Translations under genes and position numbers: made by a program
Assembly: GCA_018333525.1 (NCBI GenBank)
Contig: JAGXTF010000118.1
Coordinates: 62,001 to 126,000 of the forward strand
Source of the DNA: Bacteroidota bacterium
GTDB lineage: Bacteria; Bacteroidota; Bacteroidia; NS11-12g; UBA955
Length of the DNA stretch: 64,000 nucleotides
Direction: 5' to 3'
Part shown: positions 35,952 through 45,013 of the stretch, piece by piece
Numbering within the stretch: the first letter of the stretch is position 1
Layout of the letters: the number at the start of each line of letters is the position of its first letter
Notes under the pieces: generated by a model
What the model saw: only the letters and a program-made list of their open reading frames with translations
Databases searched by the model: none
What the model was told of the DNA's origin: nothing

Positions 35952-36067
35952 GTCAGCATAATCGTATCTGATTGTTTATGGAAGTATGGACATTTGGTAG
36001 CGGTTAAGCGCGGACACTCTAGGAGAGAATTAATTGGTAGCCATAAAATTTAACTAATACTTGAGTA

Positions 36068-37855
36068 TCATGCTGCTTTTTTGGTGTAACTTATTTTATT
36101 TTTTTGGTATAAATTACCCTTTGTCTTAAAACCTTTATCGTGTATAATGGAGTTTCGGACATTGGACAGCCAACGGAGCATAATAGGACAAGGGGTATCA
36201 AAAAGACCTTTTTGTCCTATGGTTATAAGGCTTTTTTCAGGTTCGAACACACCATATTTCTTATGAACTTTAGGAAGACCTGAAATAAATGCCCCCAGCC
36301 ATTCTGGGCATGAAAAATATAGATTTTTGTCGTCCCATATTAGGTTCGAACTCAATTTCTGTAAAAACTCTCTTTTCTCGAAATAATTGCCGTGATCCAT
36401 TATTTCTAACCCTGACGCACACATATCAAGAGTTTCATAGATTTCTTGGTACCAGTCAAATACTTCGTTCTCGCACTCAACTTTTCTCGCTGATGCTTTC
36501 AATTTTGCTGATTCGATTTGGTAATTATCTTCATCTATAGTGCCATTCAAATACACCGTGAGTAGGCGATCCAGCTTAATTTTAAGATCTTCCGCATTTT
36601 TACTTTTAATGAGCTCCATGTTTTTTTGAATTACCATGTCATCCCTTTTGAGAATTTCAAGGTGCTTTTTGGCCCAATTTGCCAAAGCTGGATGTATATT
36701 AAAATAATCCTTTATAAATTGTTTTAGAAAATAGTCGATCTGCTTTTCATCAATACTCTTATAAGGTAATTTTTCCCTTTTTTTCTTGTAATTATAGTAG
36801 TATGTGTAGGTCAAGTATTTGGGATTCTGCATCTCCTTTATTGGAACTTTGCATGCTGGACACTCAGTTTTGTTACTGTATGCAAATTTATGTTTGCAGT
36901 CGCAAATCACTTGGAGCTTGTGATCGGCGCCAATAAATTCTCCCTTACCGCCGAAAATAAATGACCGGTAAACACTTTGATGTTGATTTTTATTTGGTGT
37001 GGTTCTACCTGAGAGTATTGCACAAACCTTATAATATTCATGTTCAGTGATAATGCGGGGAATTTCCTTATTTAACTCCCTTCGATCCCTTTTAAAGCCA
37101 AACTTATCTGCACTGTGAAAAAATCCCGCATAAATCGGATTGGTTAAAACCACTTGCATATAGGAACGTGAAATTGGAGACCCTTTTGGATTTTCTTTGC
37201 TTGGTATCGTTAGATTCAGAATATCATGTGAATATTCCAGGATCGAATTTATAGAATCATTACCTTTTAAAAATTGCTTAAAGAGTTGCTGCACTTTATT
37301 GAACCTTTCTTGGTCCACTAACCAATCTCGATTGCCTTTTTCCTGCAATTTATTATTTATAAAGCCGAGAGGGGCTTTACCGGTAGGAAATCCTTTTTTA
37401 TATCGCTTCTCTAGGCCACTTTTTACAAATAAACTCTTGTCATCTGAGTCCTTTTTAGACATTGTGAATTCAATCTGGAGCATCATCTTGTCTGTGGGAT
37501 TATTAAAATAAATCCTTGTCGGGGTTTTGATATGATGAAGTTTGCCTATATCCATTAAGTATATAATTATTCCTGCATCTATTGAGTTACGAGACAGGCG
37601 ATTTGCATGCCAACAGAGCCAAGCATTTATCTTGCCTTTTTTAGTGAGGTCAATAAGATTTTTAAATCCACTGCGACCAATTGTGAAAGCGGACTTGGAT
37701 TCACGGATTGGAGTTCCGTAGATTCTTAAATTCTCCTTATGTTCAATTTCAACAAGGTCGTCAATTTGCCTTTCGATAGATTGGACTTGACGGTCCTCCG
37801 ATTCAGAAGATTTTCGGGCATACATTCCATAAGTAAATGAAGATATATATTCCAT
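36068..37855 (-). CDS. Second serine recombinase
   Basis: 595 aa from the ATG at 37855; the frame extends 20 codons upstream but those residues are hydrophobic and unlike the family. The resolvase domain begins Y-G-M-Y-A-R-K-S-S-E-S-E-D-R-Q, with Ser16 the expected nucleophile. A recombinase domain follows from about residue 165, then a zinc ribbon (C-D-C-K near residue 285; C-P-A-C about 15 residues on) and a coiled C-terminus. It lies inside the element, far from either end, directly upstream of the VirD4-like ATPase. It may act as a resolvase or invertase, or mark a second, nested element. No att-like duplication was found around it. Confidence 0.9.
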   Translation of the reverse strand: MEYISSFTYGMYARKSSESEDRQVQSIERQIDDLVEIEHKENLRIYGTPIRESKSAFTIGRSGFKNLIDLTKKGKINAWLCWHANRLSRNSIDAGIIIYLMDIGKLHHIKTPTRIYFNNPTDKMMLQIEFTMSKKDSDDKSLFVKSGLEKRYKKGFPTGKAPLGFINNKLQEKGNRDWLVDQERFNKVQQLFKQFLKGNDSINSILEYSHDILNLTIPSKENPKGSPISRSYMQVVLTNPIYAGFFHSADKFGFKRDRRELNKEIPRIITEHEYYKVCAILSGRTTPNKNQHQSVYRSFIFGGKGEFIGADHKLQVICDCKHKFAYSNKTECPACKVPIKEMQNPKYLTYTYYYNYKKKREKLPYKSIDEKQIDYFLKQFIKDYFNIHPALANWAKKHLEILKRDDMVIQKNMELIKSKNAEDLKIKLDRLLTVYLNGTIDEDNYQIESAKLKASARKVECENEVFDWYQEIYETLDMCASGLEIMDHGNYFEKREFLQKLSSNLIWDDKNLYFSCPEWLGAFISGLPKVHKKYGVFEPEKSLITIGQKGLFDTPCPIMLRWLSNVRNSIIHDKGFKTKGNLYQKNKISYTKKAA

Positions 37856-37902
37856 AGAGTAAAGATAAAAATAAAAAAGGGACAACAACTTTGAACTTTT
37901 AG

Positions 37903-37983
37903 TCGCCAGACTCAAAAGCAGGTTGTTGCCCCATCTTTACCCACAATGAGAATCATTATGGAATCTGCTTTTGAATCTGGCGA
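37903..37983. repeat. 22-bp inverted repeat upstream of the second recombinase
   Basis: The arms at 37903-37924 (TCGCCAGACTCAAAAGC...) and 37962-37983 are inverted copies, 20 of 22 positions matching, separated by 37 bases. The spacer contains a smaller palindrome, AATGA-GAA-TCATT. The repeat lies 48 bases before the recombinase start. It may be a recombination or operator site, or a strong hairpin in the leader. Confidence 0.6.
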
Positions 37984-37997
37984 ACTTATAATAACAT

Positions 37998-38210
37998 TTA
38001 TTCAGGTTTTGTTAAAGCGTCTATTGGTTTCGTTCTACGACACCTTATCTTAATGCCCAGCGCCATTGTGGTTAGGAGAAGGGCGCCTAATTTTTGTAGG
38101 TCTTCAGGAGAAAGATCAGCAGCTTTATCACCAATCGCTAAATACAATGCCTCTTTGAGCTCGGCTATTGCTTTATTTGGTATCACCCTTCCGTCTTCTT
38201 CCTTTTCCAT
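37998..38210 (-). CDS. Small hypothetical protein
   Basis: 70 aa. The N-terminus is acidic and helical, with D-L-S-P-E-D-L-Q-K-L-G-A-L-L-L and a basic end K-I-R-C-R-R-T-K. No family is recognised. It is the first gene of the minus-strand core run and lies just upstream of the 22-bp inverted repeat and the recombinase. A small helical protein in this place could be an excision-directionality factor or a regulator, but there is no direct evidence. Confidence 0.5.
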   Translation of the reverse strand: MEKEEDGRVIPNKAIAELKEALYLAIGDKAADLSPEDLQKLGALLLTTMALGIKIRCRRTKPIDALTKPE

Positions 38211-38325
38211 ACATGATTAGCATACATCCATACACAAATACAATAGAAGTCCGTCCTTTTGGTAGTAGAAAATTTACCAATTATTTGTACTGCATTGGTG
38301 CTACAAAGTGAGTTAATATTAAAAA

Positions 38326-38718
38326 ATGAAATATGTGCAATTTACACAAATACCAAATGTCATACTGGATGCATATCTATCGGAATTAAGTTTGTCTGAA
38401 CTGCGGGTGTTACTCGTCGTTCTTCGCCAAACTATGGGATTTGTATATAAGGGTACGCAACAGCGAAAGAAAAAAGATTGGATTTCGAACGCGTTTTACA
38501 TTAAAAAAACGCGTCTCTCAGCCAAGTCTGTTTCTTTAGCTGTTGCGAGGTTAATTGATAAAAATCTAATTGTTGCCCTCGACGCCAATGGAAATGTTTT
38601 ACATAGTCCTGAGAGCAGACAGGGTAAAAAGCGGATATATTTTTCATACGCCCCACATTGGCATGAGTATCAGCGAGAAAAAATGGTAAACAAATTGGCA
38701 AAGAAACTTACAATTTAG
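38326..38718 (+). CDS. Phage-type replication protein O-like winged-helix protein
   Basis: 130 aa. The pattern Q-F-T-Q-I-P-N-V-I-L-D-A-Y-L-S-E-L-S-L followed by E-L-R-V-L-L-V-V-L-R-Q-T-M-G-F and V-S-L-A-V-A-R-L-I-D-K-N-L-I-V matches the N-terminal winged helix of Rep_O/DnaD-type replication initiators. The C-terminal DnaB-contact region is absent, so this is a short stand-alone domain that may act as an initiator or a repressor. It faces away from the recombinase operon across a shared 115-base region. Confidence 0.65.
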   Translation: MKYVQFTQIPNVILDAYLSELSLSELRVLLVVLRQTMGFVYKGTQQRKKKDWISNAFYIKKTRLSAKSVSLAVARLIDKNLIVALDANGNVLHSPESRQGKKRIYFSYAPHWHEYQREKMVNKLAKKLTI

Positions 38719-38825
38719 AACGAACTTGAGTAAAAACTTCTATTGACCTCTGTAAATATTACTAAAGACAAAATAAATACATACAAAAGAAAAACAAACT
38801 AAATATTAGATGCGGAGAGAAATTT

Positions 38826-38848
38826 TTTTTGGTAATAAATACCAAAAA
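38826..38848. promoter_or_regulatory. Perfect palindrome, possible operator for the XRE gene
   Basis: TTTTTGGTA (38826-38834) and TACCAAAAA (38840-38848) are a perfect 9-bp inverted repeat around ATAAA. It lies 102 bases upstream of the XRE start at 38950, in a 231-base gap without other genes. A looser TTGGTA/TACCAA pair also lies at 38259-38280, before the Rep_O-like gene. Confidence 0.45.
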
Positions 38849-38949
38849 GTTGGACTATATAATGCTACATAGACGAGTAAAATGTAATGAGTTGTAGGAT
38901 TTTTATTTAAAAATATTTTATTAGTTAACGCCTATAACAAGTAAAAATT

Positions 38950-39282
38950 ATGCCTCATCATAGTTCTTTGAAACAGGCTAGGAGAAATCTGAGTCTGTCA
39001 CTACAAGATACTGCGTATCTCCTTGATACCGATATCTCCAATTTATCAAAATACGAATACGGCAAATTAACTCCCAGTGCAAGAATTGTCGTAGGCTATC
39101 ACCTAATTACGAAAACGCCTCTTGAGGAGTTGATGAAGTATCATTCATTTGGAGTCCGTGACACTCTGATTGAAAGAGTCGAGGGCCTGATTGAAGAACT
39201 CAACAACGGACCAGCCAATGGGAAAAATCAACATCGAAAGGAAGTTCTGAAAACAATATTACAAAACATTAAATACAAATAA
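38950..39282 (+). CDS. XRE-family HTH regulator
   Basis: 110 aa. The HTH spans residues 5-60: L-K-Q-A-R-R-N-L-S-L-S-L-Q-D-T-A-Y-L-L, then D-I-S-N-L-S-K-Y-E-Y-G-K-L-T-P as the recognition helix, with a coiled C-terminus. The perfect palindrome at 38826-38848 is a plausible operator, and the gene is followed after 4 bases by the RuvC-like gene, so it may autoregulate that operon. The assignment as an XRE protein is secure; its target is inference. Confidence 0.8.
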   Translation: MPHHSSLKQARRNLSLSLQDTAYLLDTDISNLSKYEYGKLTPSARIVVGYHLITKTPLEELMKYHSFGVRDTLIERVEGLIEELNNGPANGKNQHRKEVLKTILQNIKYK

Positions 39283-39286
39283 TTCT

Positions 39287-39781
39287 ATGGAAATAAAATC
39301 TAAAATCACTCTTGTACTTTATCCAAATACTTTCGGTGTGGGTTATGTCATTTGTGAAAATGCGCAGAGTATTATTGATTACGGGTTGAAAAAAGTGCGA
39401 CCATTAACAGTTCAAAAATATGTAGATAAAATTCGGTGGTTATACGAATTTTCTAAGCCTGATGTTGTGATTCTGCGCGATTATAGGAACGATGATTACA
39501 AAGTTTCAAAACGCACACAGAAGGTTTTAAATGAACTTCAATCATTAGCAGGTGCTCTGAATTTGAATGTTTATTCATATTCCCGGCTGCAAATCAAAGA
39601 TGTATTCTCGGAATTCAAAGCTTCAACTAAGTATGAAATAGCAAAACAATTGACAACTTGGTACCCACAATTGCGGTCTAAAATGCCGTCATATCGCAAA
39701 TCCTACATGGCGGAAAGCTATCACATGGGTGTTTTTGACGCCTTTGCTCTGGCTATTGTGCATTTTTATCTTACGGAATAA
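39287..39781 (+). CDS. RuvC-like (RNase H fold) protein, probably altered active site
   Basis: 164 aa. The layout is that of RuvC: a first strand L-V-L-Y-P-N-T-F-G-V-G-Y-V-I-C, then I-I-D-Y-G-L-K-K-V-R-P; a P-D-V-V-I-L-R-D-Y strand; and a last helix M-G-V-F-D-A-F-A-L-A-I carrying the C-terminal acidic residue. RuvC normally begins with I-D-P-G, but here Tyr replaces the first catalytic Asp. It may be an inactive or modified Holliday-junction binder, or use another acidic residue. It follows the XRE gene by 4 bases and precedes the 161-aa gene. Confidence 0.65.
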   Translation: MEIKSKITLVLYPNTFGVGYVICENAQSIIDYGLKKVRPLTVQKYVDKIRWLYEFSKPDVVILRDYRNDDYKVSKRTQKVLNELQSLAGALNLNVYSYSRLQIKDVFSEFKASTKYEIAKQLTTWYPQLRSKMPSYRKSYMAESYHMGVFDAFALAIVHFYLTE

Positions 39782-39848
39782 AGCCCATTATGGTCCAGCG
39801 CGTCAAGAAGTTTGCAGTATTTAAACGGATGAGAATTTCCACTCCAAA

Positions 39849-39879
39849 TTTGATTTTTTGACTGTGGTTTATATATTCG
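39849..39879 (+). promoter_or_regulatory. Promoter for the 39899-43371 operon
   Basis: TTTG at 39849-39852, 19 bases of spacing, and TATATTCG at 39872-39879 (TAnnTTyG). The ATG is 20 bases later. This is the best-formed promoter in the element. Confidence 0.6.
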
Positions 39880-39898
39880 AGTTTTAATTCTACCCGCC

Positions 39899-40384
39899 AT
39901 GATAGAAAAACAATTTGTTTCTCATTGGCATCAGTACATTGAGAACATGACCCAAACCCCTAAGGAGTTCTATTCATCAATCGAAACCTTAATTAAAGAC
40001 GAACAGCTCCCAGATGTCAAAACAAGTCGTGTAAAGCACAGCGAGAGAGGTCTTTTATCAGCCAACCGTGAGTATCTACAGATTAAGAGCAAAGGCTACT
40101 TCTTCGACGTTTGCGCTGCTCCCTATGGCCGAGGCTTCTTCGTTTCCTACTGGCAACGTGAAAACCGTTCTGCTAAAGGTTCATTGTTAGAGCGTATCCC
40201 GATTTTTGGAGGACTCTTCAGGGCAGTTGCTATGCCAGAGACATTCTTTACAGTAGACACGCGCCTAATGTTTCAGGGAGCAGTTCATTCTTGCATTGTG
40301 CATGCGATTAATACCATGCTTGAAGCTAAGGGAATGAAAGCACTTTCTGATGCACAGAAAGCTGTTCCAGCAGCCTCTAATTAA
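39899..40384 (+). CDS. Hypothetical protein, upstream partner of the large ATPase
   Basis: 161 aa with no signal peptide. A central hydrophobic block (E-R-I-P-I-F-G-G-L-F-R-A-V) is short for a membrane helix. Aromatic strands F-D-V-C-A-A-P-Y-G-R-G-F-F-V-S-Y-W suggest a small alpha/beta domain. The gene ends 8 bases before the 992-aa ATPase gene, so the two are co-transcribed from the promoter at 39849. By position it is a partner or regulator of the ATPase. No family is recognised. Confidence 0.65.
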   Translation: MIEKQFVSHWHQYIENMTQTPKEFYSSIETLIKDEQLPDVKTSRVKHSERGLLSANREYLQIKSKGYFFDVCAAPYGRGFFVSYWQRENRSAKGSLLERIPIFGGLFRAVAMPETFFTVDTRLMFQGAVHSCIVHAINTMLEAKGMKALSDAQKAVPAASN

Positions 40385-40392
40385 TCGATCTT

Positions 40393-43371
40393 ATGAATCA
40401 ATGGTCGGCCATTGAAAAAGCCACCGCCAATTTCTATGCCTGGGAAGAGCGCGGGCGAGGTTGGAGAGTGTTTGCTGATCATGTGCAATTGGAGCCGGTA
40501 TATGTGCCTTTCTTTCCATTTCAGGAGGATAAACCGGAGATAAAGGATGATGGCAAAATACCAACGATCCCGAGCCGTGTCTTTTCATTTCTTGGGAGAA
40601 TAGGACAAAGCGCCCAACAGAGTAAAGAACCCTCTTATGCAGAGGTTCTAGACGAACTCTACGAGCATCATGCATATGAGTTTTCCGAGAATGCGCCCTT
40701 AGTTGGATTTACAATCCTGTTTCCGAATGGATGTTTGCTTTCCTCGGAACTGTTCATTCAATTTCTTTTCATGCTCTCAGACACTCAATACCCGATTAGT
40801 TTTGAGATCATTGGAGAGGAGAAAAAGATCACCATCCAGATTGTTTGCCGAAAACCGGATGCCTTCCGAGTGAATTCGCAGCTAAATGCTTACTTCCATG
40901 AAGCTATCATCCGAGAAAATTCTGACACAGTTAGAAATATTATAGATCCTGAATTGCGTGTCAGAACATTGGATTTTGGCCTAGCCAACGAATCCACATT
41001 GCCAATTGAACAATTTGGCAAAAAGAAAAGCGACCAGTTCCAAAGTCTCTTCGGTCTGCTGGATTACCTTAAGACCAATGAACGTATTGTTCTGCAAGTC
41101 CTTTTCCAAGGGGTGTTAAATCCGTGGAGTACGAGCATCATTAACTCACTGACAAGCTCGGACGGAACCTGTTTCTTCATGGATGCACCGGAAATGCTTC
41201 CTTTGGCCATTGAGAAGACGGCAAGTCCCTTATTCAGTGCTGTAATCCGTGTGGCAGTTCAAGCCGAAACTGTGGAGCAAACTGAACGACTGATGCAGGA
41301 ATCCATTGCCTGCATGGTCAGCCAATCGAAATCAAGTGTAAATCAGTTAATACCTCTGAAATCAGAAGAGAGACTTGGTGACAGTCAGATTGCCGATTTC
41401 ATTTCAAGAAAATCTCACAGATTGGGAATGCTTCTCAATACTGCGGAACTGGCAACATTTGTTCATTATCCCGATGCTTCCATCGTATCAGCCAAACTCA
41501 ATCAACAAAATCAGAAAACAAAACAAGCTCCTGCCAGCCATAATGGCCATCTTTACATCATCGGTGAAAATGTTCATTTGGATACTGGGCAAGAAGTATC
41601 TCTCGACATTCAGCAGCGATTGCGCCACTTACACATAATTGGAGCAACCGGCACCGGAAAGTCCACGTTACTGACCAACTTGATTGCCCAGGACATGAAA
41701 GCTGGGCATGGTCTCGCATTGCTTGATCCTCACGGAGACTTGGTGGAAGATGTTTTGGGCCTTATACCAGAGAATAGAATCAATGATGTCGTGCTGGTTG
41801 ATCCATCAGACACGGAGTTTCCAATCGGATTGAATTTGTTATCTGCCAAATCTGAGATTGAAAAAATCGTATTGTCTTCGGATTTAGTAGCCGGTATTCG
41901 GAGGCAGTCCACAAGTTGGGGTGATCAGATGACGGCAATCCTAGGTAATGCGATAAATGTGTTTCTTGAAAGCGACACAGGCGGGACTCTATTTGACCTG
42001 CGGCGTTTTTTAGTTGAGGATAGTTTCCGAAAGCAGTTTTTAAAATCGATTCGTGATCCAACAATTACGAACTTTTGGCAGCACGAATATGCCATGCTCC
42101 GCAAAGCAGCGATTGCACCAATCCTAATCCGCCTTGATACATTTCTGCGTCCCAAGATCATTAGAAATATGATGGCCCAGAAGGATGGACTGGACTTTAC
42201 TGATTTGCTAGCCCAAAACAAGATTATTCTGGTCAAGTTGTCCCAAGGTCTCATTGGAGAAGAGAATAGTCATTTACTGGGAACACTGATCGTGGCCAAA
42301 ATACAGCAGGCCTCTCAAGCCAGACAGGCAATTGCTCAGTCGGATCGAAAACCATTTTTCCTCTATCTGGACGAATTTCAAAATTTTAGCACACCCTCCA
42401 TGTCAGCGATGCTATCCGGCTCGCGCAAGTATGGTCTGGGTCTTATTCTTGCCCATCAGGATATGGAGCAAGTCAGTAAATACGATGCAGAGTTAGCCAA
42501 TTCAGTACTCTCTAATCCGGCTACCAGGATTTGCTTTCGGGTCGGCGATACCGATGCTCGTCAATTGGAAAGAGGTTTTAGCTATTTTGATGCAAGCGAT
42601 TTGCAGAATCTTCGCGTTGGACAAGCCATTGCCAAGGTGGAAACCGCTTCACAGGATTTTAATATTTCAACTTCAAAAATTCCAATTGTCGGGGTAGAAG
42701 AAAAAACGGCTATTCGTGAGCAATGTCTTCTACAATCGCGCAATAAGTATGCGACCCCTCGTGATATTGTTGAGCAACGCATCTTTGAAATGTTCGGGGG
42801 TGTTTCTTCAGAACCTGAACCGCCGCCTAAAAGAGTGGAACCGGAAGTAATAGTGGAGACTCCAGAAGATAGACATGTTGATAGAGGCATAGAAGAGCAA
42901 ACGGCTGAGTTCATCCAAAATACCGAGGAACGCAATGTTGTTACAGAACATCGACGGCTGCAAGCGTTAATTAAGAAAATGGCTGAGAACCATGGGTTCA
43001 AAGCTGTAATTGAAGAACCAATTAATAATGGTAAAGGTAGAGTGGATGTAGGTCTTACCAAGGATTCATTGAGAATTGCGGTTGAGGTATCTGTGACCAA
43101 TACTGAACCTTATGAACTTGGGAATATCTTGAAGTGCCTTGAGGCAGGATATTCACCTGTAATCATGTGCAGCCCCAATGAAAAGCACCTTTTAGAAATC
43201 AAGACTAGTGCGGCAGCCAAGTTGAACAAGGACCATTTGCTGAATGTCTTATTTCACAGTCCCGAAGAGCTTTTTAATCACTTAATCACTTTAACGCTGA
43301 AGGAACATCAAAACGAGCAAAGAATTAAGGGTTACAGGGTTAAGGTAACGTATAAGACTCCTAATTCTTAA
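40393..43371 (+). CDS. VirD4/HerA-like ATPase, long form with C-terminal nuclease-like domain
   Basis: 992 aa. An N-terminal domain of about 390 residues without recognisable motifs is followed by Walker A I-G-A-T-G-T-G-K-S-T near residue 415 and Walker B F-F-L-Y-L-D-E-F-Q-N-F near 655. A-H-Q-D-M-E-Q (sensor) and R-I-C-F-R come next. The C-terminal 150 residues contain R-V-D-V-G-L and I-A-V-E-V-S-V, spaced as in PD-(D/E)xK folds, so a degenerate nuclease or DNA-binding domain is likely. The ATPase half is paralogous to 34752-35951. In the type IV secretion families such ATPases move DNA; here no pore genes or relaxase are present. No membrane helix is evident. Confidence 0.85.
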   Translation: MNQWSAIEKATANFYAWEERGRGWRVFADHVQLEPVYVPFFPFQEDKPEIKDDGKIPTIPSRVFSFLGRIGQSAQQSKEPSYAEVLDELYEHHAYEFSENAPLVGFTILFPNGCLLSSELFIQFLFMLSDTQYPISFEIIGEEKKITIQIVCRKPDAFRVNSQLNAYFHEAIIRENSDTVRNIIDPELRVRTLDFGLANESTLPIEQFGKKKSDQFQSLFGLLDYLKTNERIVLQVLFQGVLNPWSTSIINSLTSSDGTCFFMDAPEMLPLAIEKTASPLFSAVIRVAVQAETVEQTERLMQESIACMVSQSKSSVNQLIPLKSEERLGDSQIADFISRKSHRLGMLLNTAELATFVHYPDASIVSAKLNQQNQKTKQAPASHNGHLYIIGENVHLDTGQEVSLDIQQRLRHLHIIGATGTGKSTLLTNLIAQDMKAGHGLALLDPHGDLVEDVLGLIPENRINDVVLVDPSDTEFPIGLNLLSAKSEIEKIVLSSDLVAGIRRQSTSWGDQMTAILGNAINVFLESDTGGTLFDLRRFLVEDSFRKQFLKSIRDPTITNFWQHEYAMLRKAAIAPILIRLDTFLRPKIIRNMMAQKDGLDFTDLLAQNKIILVKLSQGLIGEENSHLLGTLIVAKIQQASQARQAIAQSDRKPFFLYLDEFQNFSTPSMSAMLSGSRKYGLGLILAHQDMEQVSKYDAELANSVLSNPATRICFRVGDTDARQLERGFSYFDASDLQNLRVGQAIAKVETASQDFNISTSKIPIVGVEEKTAIREQCLLQSRNKYATPRDIVEQRIFEMFGGVSSEPEPPPKRVEPEVIVETPEDRHVDRGIEEQTAEFIQNTEERNVVTEHRRLQALIKKMAENHGFKAVIEEPINNGKGRVDVGLTKDSLRIAVEVSVTNTEPYELGNILKCLEAGYSPVIMCSPNEKHLLEIKTSAAAKLNKDHLLNVLFHSPEELFNHLITLTLKEHQNEQRIKGYRVKVTYKTPNS

Positions 43372-43374
43372 TCT

Positions 43375-43596
43375 CTAATCAAGAACAATCAAATTCAAGA
43401 AAGTATCCTCATCCTTGTACAAGAAGCCATATCCTGTCTGTTTATTTACAACTAACAGCCGATCATCAATGAAGCGGTAAACCTGTGAAGCCTTGTTGGC
43501 CAGCTTCATCAGATTCTCATATTCATATACCTGAATACCACCATATTTCTTTATTCCAGGTTCAATTTGGTGAGGCAGAATGAGCTTGACGTCCAT
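43375..43596 (-). CDS. Small hypothetical protein
   Basis: 73 aa, beta-rich by composition (G-G-I-Q-V-Y-E-Y-E, Y-R-F-I-D-D-R-L-L-V-V-N), with no signal or membrane segment. It stops 3 bases from the end of the large ATPase gene on the opposite strand. There is no recognised family. The following 385 bases (43597-43981) show only weak open frames and a possible TTG/TATTTTTT promoter just before 43982. Confidence 0.4.
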   Translation of the reverse strand: MDVKLILPHQIEPGIKKYGGIQVYEYENLMKLANKASQVYRFIDDRLLVVNKQTGYGFLYKDEDTFLNLIVLD

Positions 43597-43981
43597 TAAT
43601 GCAAAGGTATTTGAAGTTTCCTTTTCGGTGTATTTCTTTAACCAACAAAGGGCTTATGTTAACTCAAGGTTTGAAATTTCGTATTTACTTATATTTTTGC
43701 CTTTGAGAGTCTGGTCTTTGCTTTATTGTGCTGTTATCATACGTATGATGAACCCAGATCAGCGCTATGACTATGAAAATGAACTTCTACTTAAATTCAA
43801 GGGTGGACGTAGATTCCTTTACCCTTGAGCGACTTAATTTCCGCATTAATTATGGTTTAATGAGTTTGGACTTCATTGCCAAATTGCGTTTCAAATTGCT
43901 TTTATCCCTATGGACATTTAGTTTGCAACTAGTGCCTTTTACGTTTGTTGATTCAGTTATCACAATTTAATATTTTTTCAT

Positions 43982-45013
43982 ATGTCACATGAGCCTAAGC
44001 TTGAAATTTGCAAATTCACGTTATTCAAAAAGGAAGACAATAGTAAGGTAGCATTCAGAGAATTCTTTAGAAAAAAATTCCATAATGAATATGCTGAATT
44101 ACCAAAGCCCATCATACAGAATGATATTTTGAATTTGTTTTATAAGGATTTTATTAAAGCTATTGACAATAATGATTATCACCTTAATCACAAAAAAAAG
44201 AAAGGTTTTAAGGTTGCTAAAAATCAGAATAATGGGAACGTAGAGTCCCAGCTAAATTTTCATCATGGGGATTTTGCGGTATCCGGAATACTTGATGGTG
44301 GAAAGCATGATGTGAAGAGGTGGATGGGTGATACGACAGATGTGAATGTGAATCAAATAATTCAGAAGAAAAATATTGTTAATGATAGATATTTTTTTCT
44401 GATTTATACACCATTAAATCACTTTGAAGGAATATTGATGATTCAGAGCTATTCTGAAATAAGTATTTCAGATATATTCAAAGAATTCGTCAATAAATAT
44501 TTTGTCTATTTCAACGAAGTGAAGAACGAAATAGAATCGTATATTCCGGACCACCTTCGACAAGAATACCTGGAAGGAGCAACCTACAAAAGTATAAGAT
44601 TTACTACTGATTGCAATATTGCCCCAAACTTTAATGGAGATATTGAGCAGGAGCAATATCACTTACAGGTTCGAATTGAAATAATCAATAAATCTGATAA
44701 TCAAAGGGATTATTCTAAATTGAAGGATTTCTTTTCAAAAATATCGAAAAGCAAATTTATGCCGACAGGAGGGAATGCAATCGAATTGGAAGATTTCAAG
44801 GAACACAAAGGTATACTATCTGATGGCAAGCCTGTACCAATTGTTATTGATGAGGATACTGAAATTAAACCGATTATTAGACTTAAAGAACAAGGCATAG
44901 CGGTTGATGACGGTAACGTCCCTGATTTTGAACAGATAAAGAACTATTGCTTGGATCTTCTCCACACCATCCAAGAAACTTTATTACCCGAGAATGCAGT
45001 TGAAGAACTTTAG
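43982..45013 (+). CDS. First gene of the candidate defence cassette, unknown
   Basis: 343 aa, soluble, charged, with no recognised domain. Features: a basic K-K-K-K-G-F-K-V patch near residue 70, a G-I-L-D-G-G-K-H-D-V-K block near 105, an R-Y-F-F-L-I-Y strand, and an acidic C-terminus. The start sits just after a T-rich stretch. It overlaps the next gene by 20 bases, so it is translated with the membrane protein. Genes of this kind at the head of a membrane-protein/NA37/PIN run are not known to me as a described system. It might sense or bind a cue; this is inference. Confidence 0.65.
   Translation: MSHEPKLEICKFTLFKKEDNSKVAFREFFRKKFHNEYAELPKPIIQNDILNLFYKDFIKAIDNNDYHLNHKKKKGFKVAKNQNNGNVESQLNFHHGDFAVSGILDGGKHDVKRWMGDTTDVNVNQIIQKKNIVNDRYFFLIYTPLNHFEGILMIQSYSEISISDIFKEFVNKYFVYFNEVKNEIESYIPDHLRQEYLEGATYKSIRFTTDCNIAPNFNGDIEQEQYHLQVRIEIINKSDNQRDYSKLKDFFSKISKSKFMPTGGNAIELEDFKEHKGILSDGKPVPIVIDEDTEIKPIIRLKEQGIAVDDGNVPDFEQIKNYCLDLLHTIQETLLPENAVEEL

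Noticed and set aside
40391-40675. 94-codon minus-strand frame inside the large ATPase
   Set aside because: Antisense shadow of a well-supported gene.
43580-43828. 82-codon frame between the small ORF and the defence cassette
   Set aside because: Overlaps the 73-aa gene on the other strand, low-complexity hydrophobic, no neighbour support; left as intergenic.
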